The notes beneath the pieces were generated by a model. The model was not told the DNA's origin, made no database searches, and was given only the letters and a program-made list of their open reading frames with translations. A stretch of 64,000 nt of DNA. Origin: Zygnema cylindricum (lineage: Eukaryota > Streptophyta > Zygnematophyceae > Zygnematales > Zygnemataceae). Location: assembly GCA_037447655.1 (NCBI GenBank), contig JBBHKE010002398.1, positions 10,064-74,063 of the forward strand. Direction: 5' to 3'. Below, in pieces: positions 33,362 to 44,793 of this stretch (its first letter is position 1; every line of letters starts with the position of its first letter). The position numbers and the translations under genes were made by a program.

Positions 33362-33823
33362 TGTAAAAGGGACAAGATAATAACACCGGACTCTAAATGC
33401 ACAGCGGAATAATCCCCAAAGATCCCCTCGTACCAACAGTAAGGTACACAGCATTCATAGAAAGGATTGAGCTTCATTAATCGTAAGAGATTACAAGATT
33501 AAAAGCTCGCTGCAAAGGTCTATTCAAGAGTCTACTGTTAACTAAGACTACTAGACTACTAAACTAACCAGCTGCCAGTCATTTTGGTTATACTTATGTA
33601 CACGTGGACCTTCTCGGTCAACCACGATCTATCTAAACTATCTTCTAGAACAATGTAGTCAAATCTACATTCTACGGCGTTGCTATATTGCTACGCTGCG
33701 TTGCTAAACTGCTACGCGGCGTTGCTATACTGCTATGCTACGCTAGACTGGCATCGCAGCTGCGCAGCTCTGAACCGCAACCGCAGCAGCCTATACTGTA
33801 CATAATTATGTAACCCTGTTATA
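33362..33823 (-). repeat. 5' LTR of the chromovirus
   Basis: A non-coding block of about 462 bases between the PBS and the interrupted Copia C integrase. Its minus-strand start is TATAACAGGGTTACAT, likely a decayed TGTAACA. An internal short repeat (GCGTTGCTA..CTGCTACG) lies at 33676-33745. The 3' LTR is off-window, so the exact edge is inferred from where Copia C coding stops. Confidence 0.65.
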
Positions 33824-33837
33824 CTATCCGTGTCAAG

Positions 33838-34975
33838 ACTGTAAACTTGGCTACGAAATACTTTAAGGTGAGAGATATCTGGTTTCCTCCCAACCCATCT
33901 CTCATAAGGTGTTATTTCTTTTATGGCTAAGGTAAGGACTCTATTCTTAATATAGTTCGCACAGTTCATGGCTTCTACCCAATATCTCTTTCCTATTTTC
34001 TTGTCGGCCAAATACTGCACACACTATCTCCTAGTGTTCGGTTCTACCTCTCAACTACCCCATTTTGTTCCAGGTTATATGGTACAGTTTTCTAGTGATG
34101 AACTCTCTCATCTCTCAGGTATTCCTCAAACTTGTTAGAGGTATATTCTCCCCCATTATCACTCTTTGTTCTCTTAATGGTGGTTCCATGCAACTTCTCA
34201 CTACAGGCTATATATTCTTTGAAGTTAGTTGTTGTTTCAGACTTTGATTTTAGAAAGTAGACTCTAGAGTATCTAGACCAGTCATCAGTTATTGTCAACA
34301 TAAACCTCTTTCCTCCGATCGAAAGTACTTTTGCGTGTCTCCAGATATTTGTGTGGACCAAATCTAGTACTTTCTCACCCCTATATGTGGCAGCTTTGGG
34401 AAAGGGAAGTGTGTAAGCCTTACCTTGAGCACAACCACTACAATCATCCACCATTTCATTATCCCCAAATTGAATGCCTTCTACTACAACAAGCTTCTTT
34501 ATTTCCCTCAGCCTATCAAAATGCACATGCCCCAACCGCTTATGCCAAATCATCAACTTAGATCAACCAACATAATAAGCATTCTTCTTTTCATTACTCA
34601 GGTTAAGCCTAAACATTCTTTGGCAACCCTTATCTGCCGTGAATTAAACTTCATCCCCATACTTAGGTGTAAAGATTCCATTTTCTAGTGAAGGTATCAA
34701 ACTCTTTGTCATCTAACACAGACATAGAGAGAAGATTTTTACTCAACTGAGGAATGTAGAGTACATCTGAGAAAGTGCGTATAGATGTCTTACCCTCCAC
34801 TTAAACTTTCAGATCTACTGACCCCACTAGATCTGTAGTAACCACTCTCCCATCCCCATACTCTATCTCTACAGTAGGGATCTTTCTTATCTTAGTAAAG
34901 AGATGCTTATCACGACACATATGCATGGATGCACGTGAGTTGATTATCCATCGTTCCTGTGGAGCTTCTCGAATT
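33838..34975 (-). pseudogene. Protease end and integrase of Copia C
   Basis: From 34975 down: ERWIINSRASMHMCRDKHLF (DSGAS decayed to NSRAS), then WHKRLGHVHFDRLREIKKL with CSGCAQGK, HTNIWRH (Asp of HTDIWGP lost), DDWSRYSRVYFLKSKS and SDNGGEYTSNKFEEYL. After a gap come KKIGKRYWVEAMNCANYIKN and KVFRSQVYSLDTD, where the chromovirus cuts in. Two catalytic positions are mutated. Confidence 0.88.
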
Positions 34976-34992
34976 GATCCTGTTGTTTTTGA

Positions 34993-35052
34993 AAACTTAG
35001 TTTCGTGCGTACGGAGCGTTTCGTGCGTACGCGATGTTTCGTGCGTACGCAT
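34993..35052 (+). repeat. Tandem GTTTCGTGCGTACG motif at the LARD LTR start
   Basis: Three consecutive units of about 19 bases with TTTCGTGCGTACG, repeated in the 3' LTR at 37285-37344 and, diverged, in the solo LTR at 39370-39420. CpG-rich and U3-located, so possibly a transcription-factor or methylation-sensitive element. Confidence 0.7.
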
Positions 35053-36312
35053 TTACGCGATATATTGTGGAGGTTCGAAAGAATTTATGGATTGGGGAAT
35101 TAAATGTACACGTAAATTAATGGAGTAATTGAGTGGCGCGAAATGTGAGAGGAAATGGACGGCGGATCGCGAAGCAATCCGACGTGAGATAATCGACGTT
35201 TCATATACGAAATGTTGAAAGTGTACATCGATCGTACGGAACATAATGTGCGACAGGCGGAATTTATGAAAAGGACGCCGCTGGTACGTAGAATCTATTT
35301 TGGACAGGTGTACCTTTATTTCGGCAGGCGGCATTTATGACGAAGTACGTGGTTGCGATACGGTACAGATTTGGATTGTAAAATATCATTTCGTCAAGTG
35401 GATGGAAGTGGCACGTGGCTCAACATCAAGGGTGCCAAATAAGAGTGACGTACGGTGGATATAAGCCGCCGTTATTTTTTCAAGTAATGGTGACGCGAAA
35501 TCGCGTCAATCACACGATGTTTATTTTGGACGTCCCGGATTCTTTGACGAAAATCAAGGAGTTTCGCTGAGTGACTCAGCATGACTCAGCATGACTCAGC
35601 ATACGATTCTATGAGATTGCGTGTACTTGAAAATATTTGGAACAACAATGCTTTGTCTTATTTGTATTATTAAATTAGTGCTGATTATGACATTTATATT
35701 TAAGTGGTTAATTAGGGTTTCGACACTTTAATTTATGTGTCGCATTTGCAGACAAGTGTACGCTTACGATTGCTTGACTCTCAGGTGTACGCTTACGATT
35801 AATTTGATTTAGTGACAGTTACGTAATTTACGTTGGTTATTTTGACACTTAGTGATTTGTTAACAGCTCACAAGTGTATATATAGGTTTGAGCTTCATTA
35901 GAATAATAATCAATGCTGGTTAGTAAAGTGGGGACCAAAGATGTAGCATTTTAGGGTTGTCGATTAGGTCATGCACTTTGAATGATAAAATGATTATTTG
36001 ATTATACATTTGTTTATGTGTGATGCATGCTTTTGTTATTATTTATTTATGTTATTTTATGTATGTTTGTTATGCATTATTTATGCATTTGTCCTAGGGT
36101 TTGCTTATGTTGATTATTCCATCAAACCTTAGATGTTGTCATAGGGTTTATTTATGTTGATTATTCCATGAAACCCTAAATGTTGTTTGTTGCGTCTGTG
36201 TACGCATATGGAGGATGCATTTCATATGATTGTTCGTCGACCTATTTTTGCTTAGCTTTTTGCATGATAGTTTGGGTTGCTTCTGCGGTCTATTTTAGAC
36301 CAAAGAACAACA

Positions 36313-37272
36313 GGTTATGGGCCCACACCCCATCTATCATATGTTAGGTTAAGTCGATGTAGGTTTTTGTCACACGCATTGTAGCGGGTTAATATTGTCC
36401 TTGCTGGTTGTATTGCAGTAATGGTGTCTGTGTACCCATGAGATCGGCCTTATCATAGTGTTGGTATGTGCCGAGTTTAATCTTGCATCGCCCCAAGGGT
36501 TAACTTAGTGATAGTGCCGAAATGTCTACCCTCAATGAAAATGATTTATTTTGAGAATCGATATTTTAGTTTTGGAAATAAATGTTTATTTTTAATGAAA
36601 CATTTCGAAATGTGGAGATTTGACATTTAGTGGAGAGATGTGGAAGGAGGAGTTTCGACGTTTGGGGGAGAGATCCGAAAGGTGGAGTTGTGGCATTTGG
36701 TGAAAGATCCGAATTTGTGGATCTATAATTATGGGATGTTATGAGATTTTATTTTTCAGATTGTTGGTAGTTTTGGGAAATGTAACATTATTGGAGCTTA
36801 AAATTGGGATAGAGAATGTAGATTTTATTTACTTTTATTTTTAATGTTTTATTTTGTGGGATTAAGTACGCGGGTCGCGAAATTTAGAAAATTTGGAAAG
36901 TTTTATTTTTTGGAAATTGTTATGGTAGTTAGAGGAAAATGTGGTAATTTTTGTTGGAATTTTATTTATTATTGGTAGAATTGATTTTCGGAAAATAGTT
37001 TATTATTTATGTATTTTTATGGGAAATTTTCGGATTTAGATATTGTTGAGAAAAGAGAAAAGAAAATGAAAATATATATATTATGTATTATGAAATTTGG
37101 ATGGTATGTGGAGTCAGCGGAAGCGATGGTGGAACAAGTGGGAAAATTTTGTTGGAGGAATTTGGCGGATTAAGATGGAGAAGGCAGTTGAAAGCAGGTG
37201 TGACAGCTGGTAACATTTGTGACAGCTGATGACGTGGCGCCATGGATGCACGAGACTAATTTTTCGGGGGAG
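36313..37272 (+). other. Non-coding interior of the LARD-type element
   Basis: 960 bases without an ORF of note or any Gag/Pol motif. It is rich in TTTTATTT and TGGAGATTTG-type words. Only the PBS at its start and the polypurine tract at its end are recognisable. Confidence 0.85.
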
Positions 37273-38609
37273 TGTTGTTTTTGAAAACTTAGTTTCGTGC
37301 GTACGGAGCGTTTCGTGCGTACGCGATGTTTCGTGCGTACGCATTTACGCGATATATTGTGGAGGTTCGAAAGAATTTATGGATTGGGGAATTAAATGTA
37401 CACGTAAATTAATGGAGTAATTGAGTGGCGCGAAATGTGAGAGGAAATGGACGGCGGATCGCGAAGCAATCCGACGTGAGATAATCGACGTTTCATATAC
37501 GAAATGTTGAAAGTGTACATCGATCGTACGGAACATAATGTGCGACAGGCGGAATTTATGAAAAGGACGCCGCTGGTACGTAGAATCTATTTTGGACAGG
37601 TGTACCTTTATTTCGGCAGGCGGCATTTATGACGAAGTACGTGGTTGCGATACGGTACAGATTTGGATTGTAAAATATCATTTCGTCAAGTGGATGGAAG
37701 TGGCACGTGGCTCAACATCAAGGGTGCCAAATAAGAGTGACGTACGGTGGATATAAGCCGCCGTTATTTTTTCAAGTAATGGTGACGCGAAATCGCGTCA
37801 ATCACACGATGTTTATTTTGGACGTCCCGGATTCTTTGACGAAAATCAAGGAGTTTCGCTGAGTGACTCAACATGACTCAGCATGACTCAGCATACGATT
37901 CTATGAGATTGCGTGTACTTGAAAATATTTGGAACAACAATGCTTTGTCTTATTTGTATTATTAAATTAGTGCTGATTATGACATTTATATTTAAGTGGT
38001 TAATTAGGGTTTCGACACTTTAATTTATGTGTCGCATTTGCAGACAAGTGTACGCTTACGATTGCTTGACTCTCAGGTGTACGCTTACGATTAATTTGAT
38101 TTAGTGACAGTTACGTAATTTACGTTGGTTATTTTGACACTTAGTGATTTGTTAACAGCTCACAAGTGTATATATAGGTTTGAGCTTCATTAGAATAATA
38201 ATCAATGCTGGTTAGTAAAGTGGGGACCAAAGATGTAGCATTTTAGGGTTGTCGATTAGGTCATGCACTTTGAATGATAAAATGATTATTTGATTATACA
38301 TTTGTTTATGTGTGATGCATGCTTTTGTTATTATTTATTTATGTTATTTTATGTATGTTTGTTATGCATTATTTATGCATTTGTCCTAGGGTTTGCTTAT
38401 GTTGATTATTCCATCAAACCTTAGATGTTGTCATAGGGTTTATTTATGTTGATTATTCCATGAAACCCTAAATGTTGTTTGTTGCGTCTGTGTACGCATA
38501 TGGAGGATGCATTTCATATGATTGTTCGTCGACCTATTTTTGCTTAGCTTTTTGCATGATAGTTTGGGTTGCTTCTGCGGTCTATTTTAGACCAAAGAAC
38601 AACAGATCC

Positions 38610-39351
38610 AAGGGCACATTTTTGTTTCCGAGGAATCTCCTTCTCCTCCAGACTCTCGTCAAGAATAAGCTCCCCATCCTCCTCCTCAGAGCACTCGTCC
38701 TCAATCTCTCTTTTCACTTTTGTGACCGCAAGTGCTTTCTTCTTCCCTCCGAAAGAACCGCCTCCACGGTTCTCTTGGAGCCTCAGCTTTGACAGCTTCA
38801 CACAATCCGCAATGAAGTGCCTCGGCTTTTTACAAAAATGACAAACACCTGGGGCCTCGGTCCTCCAGACTAATCTCTCTCTCCTTTGTACGGTTTCTTC
38901 GGATCCTTCTCCCACCGGTTTGCTCCTGCAGCTAGAGCTTGGATGCTCTTTTCCCCTCTCCTAATCTCAATTGTGTTTTCCTGCACAAGTATCATCTGGA
39001 CCATTGTGTTCCACTTCCATGAACGGTCAGTCATTTCCTGTACTCAGTACACAATGTTTTTATACTCGTTGGATAACTTTATGATGAGAGTGTTAACTTT
39101 CATCTTTATTGTACCTGTCCACCCGACACTCTCCATCTCTATATACAAACAATAGAGATCATTACAGTAGTCTAACATCTATCCCCATTTGTATGTATAA
39201 TTCCCTAACTTCTGCTCTGCCAACTGGAGCTCCTGAATAGTACCTGCTCTATAGATCTCCATCAAACTCACCCACAACTCCTCGGTCTTGTAAATGTGAA
39301 GGTGGGGGGGGCTGAGTGAGGTGTCTTAGAATAAAGTTTTTGGCACCCATG
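38610..39351 (-). pseudogene. gag of Copia C, main part
   Basis: Minus-strand Gag with the CCHC knuckle CHFCKKPRHFIADC (near 38850), an acidic tail (ECSEEEDGELILDESLEEKE) and, near 39350, GAKNFILRHLTQ, which joins across the solo LTR to the DTQTWEDINM segment at 40622. Several stops are present. Confidence 0.85.
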
Positions 39352-40616
39352 TGTTGTTTTGAAATGTTAGTTTCGTGCGTACGCGACATTTTGTGCACAC
39401 GCGACGTTTCGTGCGTATGTTATTATCGGAAGTAATGTGGTTATACAAATGGAGGTTCGAATGGATTTGTGGATTGGGGGAGTAAATGTATGAGTAAAAT
39501 TCAAGGGACGTGATGGAGTAATTGAGTGGCGCGAAATGCGTTTAGAAATGGACGGCGGATTGCGACGCGATCCGACGTAAAATATTCGAAGAGATTGAAA
39601 TGGTACTTCGCACGTACGAAACATAATGCGACAGGTGGCATTTATGAAAAGGACGCGACGGTACAAAGAATCCTATTTTACAGGAGTACTTAAAATTGGA
39701 AAGCGTAATTTATGGCGAAGTACGTAATTGCGGTACGGACAAATTTGGATGGTTTGACGTCGTTTCGTCAAGTGGAATTTGGGATTACGTGGCGCGACAT
39801 CGAGGGTGCCGAACAAGAGCGACGGACGACGGACAAAGGCCGCCAGTATTTTTCAAGTAGTGGTGACGCGAAATCGCGTCAATCACACAATATTTATTTT
39901 TGGACGGCTCGGATTGTTTTACCAGATTCGTGGAGTCTTGTTGACTTACACGCAATGACTGAGCATACGATTTTGTTGTCGGTGTAAATATTTGGTTAAA
40001 CATTGTTTTGTCTTTTTGTGAATTAGTTATTAGTGTATTTTTACTCATTTTGACATACTTTGAAGTATTCGGGTATATTAACATTAGTTGAAGTAGATAG
40101 CGTACGGCTGGTATGCCTCCGTACGTTTAGTAGTGAGATCTAGTTTATATTTGTAGGACTTAGTCATTTTAAGACATAGGAACTTTCTGTACCAAAAAAA
40201 AACTGGTTATGGTCATTTTTGGTAATTTTGTCTGAGTATTGCTCTCAGATCTGTTGGCAAAATTATATGAAATTTTGCATGTATGTTCCTCATTGTATTT
40301 TTTACTTTGCTACAGATTTTCAGGCCTATTGTGTGCCTGGTCTGTGTTTTACTTCATTGTGAAGCTGGCCGGTTTTATCAAAGTTCTGGCAAACTGTTTT
40401 TCTGCAACTTTGACCAGATGATGTGATCACTCTGTTCATTATTTTTGTCTGAAATTTTGTGAGGTTATTTTATAGCCTAAAAAATATCGGTTTTTGCAGT
40501 TTCAGCTTGTTTTGATATTTCTGTAGAATTCTGTGTTGATTCAAAGTAGGCTGTTTTTGGGTAGTCTGTGGTGCTTCCGAGTGTAAATCCATGGCTGAAA
40601 ATGGCTATGGACAACA
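39352..40616 (+). mobile_element. Solo LTR related to the LARD-type element
   Basis: 1265 bases, starting TGTTGTTTTGAAATG and ending GGACAACA, flanked by CCATG at 39347-39351 and 40617-40621. It shares the CGTGCGTACG start and several blocks with the 34981 LTR but is well diverged. It splits one Copia C gag codon run (GAKNF / DINM). A solo LTR results from recombination between the two LTRs of an older insertion. Confidence 0.9.
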
Positions 40617-40621
40617 CCATG

Positions 40622-40933
40622 TTGATGTCTTCCCACGTTTGGGTATCGTTCTCCACGGTTTTCACGGTTGCCGCTCCGGGTGCCGTGGTAATAGGGGCAA
40701 TAGGAGTAAGAGGCGTCTCCTTCTCTTTCCTTTTTTCGGACACATTGCTGACCCCATCATATCCCTCCTCTGCTGCAGAAAACCTTATTCCACCAAACCC
40801 TATGGAGTTTCCTAAGGTGGACGTTTCACTTGTCCGCTAACAATACCCCTGTATCGTTTTTCGCACAAAGCCCCTTTCATCATAGCTTCCTAATAGATTA
40901 ACCCAGATCCATTAAAGGTGGGCACCCGAGAGG
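40622..40933 (-). pseudogene. gag N-terminus of Copia C
   Basis: Minus-strand MGPPSRVPTFNGSG start near 40943, then stops, then KEKETPLTPIAPITTA and ENDTQTWEDINM. It matches the Copia-1 start (MGPPSRVPIFNGTG) and ENDTETWDFNNM. Confidence 0.8.
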
Positions 40934-40947
40934 GTGGGCCCATAACC
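40934..40947 (-). promoter_or_regulatory. Half-tRNA(iMet) primer-binding site of Copia C
   Basis: GGTTATGGGCCCAC on the minus strand, immediately inside the LTR end TTGCA. It is identical to that of Copia-1, copy 2 and the LARD-type element. Confidence 0.85.
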
Positions 40948-41945
40948 TGCAATTCTGTGTCATCCATTGGACTACATAATTTAGGAAGCCTCTAGATAGT
41001 TTTAAACTAACCAACTTTCAGCTACAACCACTGCTGCCCAAGAAAACAAATTGACCGTTTGACTGCACCCCTGTGCAGCGTGGACACCCATGAGTGAGTA
41101 GCAAAAAGTATCACTTAAAACGACCAACCAGTTGATAAGTTATGAGGTGGCAAAGATGCCAAGTTTTATATAAAATTCTCTAAATGAGAGGTGCCTATCT
41201 ACCAGATTTTCCTAAGTTCTAAAACCCCTCTCACATCCCATATCTACTGATGTACGACGAACCAATCATACGACTGTAAAGTAAAGAAAGGTACTGCGGC
41301 CGATGTATTTTATGTACGGCCTATGTACGGCAAGGCTATTGGGTTGACACCTGTCTCCATATGATTCGTCTGGATTTCCGCGCACGAATGTCATTTAGCC
41401 ACGTGGCGCCAAGTCATGCCACGCCTGCAAACCGCCAAAGTGGTCATTTCGAGATCTCGGCGATGATACGCGCCGTCGGATAAAAACCGGCTTTTTGTAT
41501 TAACCGTTGAAACAAATATCCGTTTCATTTGTTTTGTGTGTGACGTATCGTACCGTGATCTTACGGATCTTTATGCATTCTGTCCGTAATTCCGTTAATT
41601 GAACTAGATCCTTTAAACAATGTTTAAATAAATATCACACCCCATGTATTGTCTCGGACTTCTACGATAGACCGGTTAGAGCTGACGGCTAAGCCTCGCT
41701 CTGCCGGTCAAAGGTTCGAGTCCTGTCGAACTCAACCTTTTGTTAAGAGTGACGTATGTCACTCTTTAGTCCTGCCTGTGGAGCTAAGGCAGCCATGGCT
41801 CAACCATCCTCTCTATCCTTCAGTGAGTACAACAAGTATGGGGGCTAAAGAGAGGAGTTGGAGGCAGGTTTTCCGCCCTTTTCTTTCTTATTTTACTGGT
41901 CTATTTAGACCTAGAAAATACACTATAAATCTAGTAATTTCAACA
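40948..41945 (-). repeat. 5' LTR of Copia C
   Basis: 998 bases, minus-strand start TGTTGAAATTACTAG and end GAATTGCA. It aligns block by block with the Copia B LTR. Its right edge is the right edge of the whole retrotransposon nest. Confidence 0.88.
41664..41740 (+). promoter_or_regulatory. Best-preserved tRNA-like module (antisense in the Copia C LTR)
   Basis: ACCGGTTAGAGCTGACGG is D-arm-like, followed 40 bases on by AAAGGTTCGAGTCCTG, whose GGTTCGAGTCC (41713-41723) is a perfect Pol III B box with a 7-base T loop. A matching 5' acceptor strand is missing, so this is not an ordinary tRNA gene. Confidence 0.5.
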
Positions 41946-41950
41946 ATAAT

Positions 41951-42392
41951 GACAACAAAAAGTACATGCAAAAGAGCGGACTTTATTTGTATAGGTAAAT
42001 AAGCACTTTGTTTTCTTAGCGCCCATTAAATAACAAAATTATTTCTAGCATCTAAAACTCATTTTGCGTCTAACTGCATAAAATCGCGTTGACAAAATCC
42101 GTAAGATAGAGTCAAACTCCATTTCTCTTTTTCTTCTTTTTATAGGTTTTGGGCGAGGACCCATGATGTCCTTTTGAGTTCGTATATAGCGTAGTGATCT
42201 CATATTTTAGTTTTATTATTTTTTTTTCTTGCTTTTAATGTGTTGCACTTAGTGTTGCTTAACTTTTGTAGTTTTTTTTTCGTACTTTTGGGTTTTCCAA
42301 TAGTCGCCTTTAATGGTAGTGAATAATATTCTATTTCAACGAAGTTTTGTACATGAATGGTCTTAACCATCGTTGTTTTGATAATAAAAATT
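41951..42392. other. Intergenic, no feature seen
   Basis: AT-rich sequence between the nest and the inverted-repeat element, with T-runs. No ORF, repeat or RNA was recognised. Confidence 0.6.
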
Positions 42393-43448
42393 GGGAATTG
42401 ATCATGGCAGTGTTTGGTTGCGCACAGTCACTTACGTCATTTTGTCAAAAATTGTACGTTTGAAGTACACAATGGTACAAATAAAATACCGTTGAGTCTA
42501 AATTTGACGGTCAATCTGTTGGACAACTTTGACTTTCAAAATATTGTTTCAACTGCTTAAACTTTTGCCGCGCTTGCGAATGTCGACCGTCATAATATAA
42601 TTGTCAATTCACACGGCCGACGAACGTTTACGGTAACAAAACTGCGGCAACCACATGTAAATAAAAGTGTTGTAGACAGTCACTTTTTGTCGTTACTTGA
42701 GCTCCAAGGTGAAAGCACGTTTGATATTAACTTAGCCGCAAAATTGAAATTTAGTTGTCTAAGAGTTACATTGAATTTAGAAGCAAATTGAAACGAAGCC
42801 TCTTTAAACTGAAGTGTCGTAAGTCTTGTACGGAAATATTAAAACGCACGAAACAAAATTTCGTTGTCAATGTAAGAATGTTGATTCGTAGATAGTGTGG
42901 CACGATTACGCTGCTCGTGACGGCGCTTATTATTTTCATTTAATTTCAATTGATATTTTTACGCCGGTTCGTTTTATTATAGTGTACAAAGTTTATTTCG
43001 TTTCGTGCGTTTTAATATTTTCGTGCAAGACTTACAGTACTTCAGTTTAAAGAGGTTTCGTTTCAATTTGTGTCTAAATTCAAAATTTCAATTTTGCGGC
43101 TAAGTTAATATCCAACGTGCTCTCACCATGGAGCTCACTTAACGACAAAAAGTGACTATCTGCAACACTTTTATTTACATGTGGTTGCCGCAGTTTTGTT
43201 ACCGTAAACCTTGGCCGGCCGTGTGAATTGCTGATTTTATTATGACGGTAGACGTTCGCAAGCACGGCAAAATTTTAAGCGGTTAGAAACAATATTTTGA
43301 AAGTCAAAGCTGTCCAACCGATTGACCGTCAAATTTAGACTCAACGGTACTTTATTTGTACCATAGTGTACTTCAAACGTATAATATTTGACAAAATGAC
43401 GCAAGTGACTTTGCTCAACCAAAACAGTCACTGCCATGATCAATTCCC
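42393..43448. mobile_element. Long-inverted-repeat (foldback or Mutator-like) element
   Basis: Arms 42393-~42860 and ~42990-43448 are inverted copies of each other (GGGAATTGATCATGGCAGTG against CACTGCCATGATCAATTCCC) with about 90% match and a ~130-base spacer. Flanks TAAAAATT and TAAAAACTT may be an imperfect 9-base TSD, as in Mutator-like elements. No transposase is present. Confidence 0.8.
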
Positions 43449-43555
43449 TAAAAACTTCTCTCATAGCAATCCCCATAGTTGAACCGGAATTCTTGACTGA
43501 CGTAAGAAATCACATGGCGTTACGCACTGTCAAATAAACAATATGTGTCTAACAG

Positions 43556-43777
43556 TACACCACGCATCGTTATTAGTGTCAAGGTTTAAATAGTGTAAAA
43601 AAAAAAATAGTGTTAACAATTCTAATTTAGTGCGAGAAACGTGGCAGATTATGGTCCACTTCCTTAAATAGCGTTGCTTATTTAATTTTGAAAATTATGT
43701 ACACTATTTTTGGAAAAGAATCAAAATTTTAAGAACCCAAATTAGAGTCGTTGACACTAATAACGATGCGAGGTGTA
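43556..43777. mobile_element. TACACC-type MITE, diverged copy
   Basis: Inverted ends TACACCACGCATCGTTATTA and its near complement at 43750-43777. The same ends occur at 60169-60388 and 60638-60846. Non-coding. Confidence 0.7.
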
Positions 43778-43890
43778 GTAGAGTGCATATATTAAGTGCG
43801 CACTATACCGCACTGTTCTTGATCTATGTCTCAAAGCGTTTCTGCGAACGTCTTCCCATGTGAGCCGCCCAACTGGAAATCACTCACTTA

Positions 43891-44586
43891 GGGCGTGTTC
43901 CCATGTAACCGATATTTTGAAACGTTATTTTGGAATTTAGCGCTGATTTTACGGTGTACTTTTCAAAGTGTGCCTATGTGAATCGTTACTTGCGCGTTCA
44001 TTATTTTGAATATGTGGCAGTTGTACACGTCGCCAATACTTGCGAAACCCAAACTGCTGACATTTGTAGACGCCAACGATCGCGGAACAAACTGCCGACA
44101 TTTGTACGCCGCAAAGAGATCCTGACATACTGGGACAATTGTCGACGCCACCTGTCATTTGTTGAAGCCCACACGTGAACGACATAAGCAATCGCCTACG
44201 TCTACAAAATGACATTTGTAGACGCCCACAAGTGGACAACATAACCAAACGGACAAACATCTTTTTTTTCGTGTACTCTCCTAACCGCAAAAAAAAAATT
44301 GAAAACGTTTGACGCGTGCAATCCAGGTTTTCCATTCGTCAATAGGGTAGTATTTTGACTAAAATCAGATCGCGATTTGATTCCAGTGCAAGTGTGAAGA
44401 TGAGCTGGAAGTGGGTCGCGATGATAATAACGCCAAATTGTCGTACCTTCCAAGTTCCAAGATGACGCAAAATGTACTTGTGTTTTTGCCCATTTTTCGT
44501 ACGGCGTAATATTTTCTCGTTGGAAGTCCCATTTTCCGTGAAAACGACGGGAAAAAACCCTTACTTGAACACATGGGAACACGCCC
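43891..44586. mobile_element. PIF/Harbinger-like MITE 1
   Basis: 696 bases with inverted ends GGGCGTGTTCCCATGT and TSD TTA on both sides (43888-43890, 44587-44589). A TWA target and GGG-start ends fit PIF/Harbinger. The last ~150 bases resemble the end of the second copy (63072-63847). It ends about 210 bases before the host gene start. Confidence 0.78.
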
Positions 44587-44793
44587 TTAAACATGGAATA
44601 GCGTCATTTATCCATAGATCAAAGTGAAACCAACGGTTTCGGCAACTGTGTACGAAGTGGATGCTGGACGGGAAAAACAGTTCTGTATTTTGTGCAGTGT
44701 TAACTGTGCGATCGTGTTTATGTTCTATGAATCCATTACTCCCTCCGTCCCTAGCCTGCAGCGAAGGCGCACATCTCCTTCCGTACACCTTCG

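Larger units (their letters stand above)
19590..33823 (-). mobile_element. Chromodomain-type Ty3/Gypsy (chromovirus), interrupted three times
   Basis: A minus-strand element with 5' LTR 33362-33823 and PBS 33348-33360 (TGGTATCGGAGCC on the minus strand, complementary to the initiator tRNA-Met 3' end). Then come gag-protease (25763-26741), RT (24811-25271), RNase H and integrase (21400-23385) and a chromodomain (about 21230-21400). An extra ORF region follows (19590-20820). It is interrupted by Copia-1 (26747-33198), a Copia-1 remnant (23389-24810) and Copia B, beyond which its 3' end lies off-window. Confidence 0.9.
34981..38604 (+). mobile_element. Non-autonomous LARD-type LTR element
   Basis: LTRs 34981-36312 and 37273-38604 are both 1332 bases and differ at one position I could see (35580 versus 37872 region). 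TSD GATCC is at 34976-34980 and 38605-38609. The PBS (36313-36326, GGTTATGGGCCCAC) is the Copia half-tRNA type. The 960-base interior (36313-37272) is AT-rich and codes for nothing; a polypurine tract (TTTTCGGGGGAG) precedes the 3' LTR. It must use another element's proteins, most plausibly a Copia with the same PBS. Confidence 0.95.
33824..41945 (-). mobile_element. Copia C, outermost element of the nest
   Basis: A minus-strand Copia with 5' LTR 40948-41945 and PBS 40934-40947. It has gag pieces 40622-40933 and 38610-39351, a protease piece 34640-34975 and an integrase piece 33838-34560. It is interrupted by a LARD-type element, a solo LTR and the chromovirus. RT and RNase H are off-window. 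The proteins resemble Copia-1 but are clearly a separate, older lineage. Confidence 0.88.

Noticed and set aside
34981-36312. Whether the 1.33 kb direct repeats 34981-36312 and 37273-38604 were an assembly duplication
   Set aside because: Both copies are bounded by TG...CA, a PBS and a polypurine tract sit at the right places, and GATCC flanks the pair, so they are LTRs.
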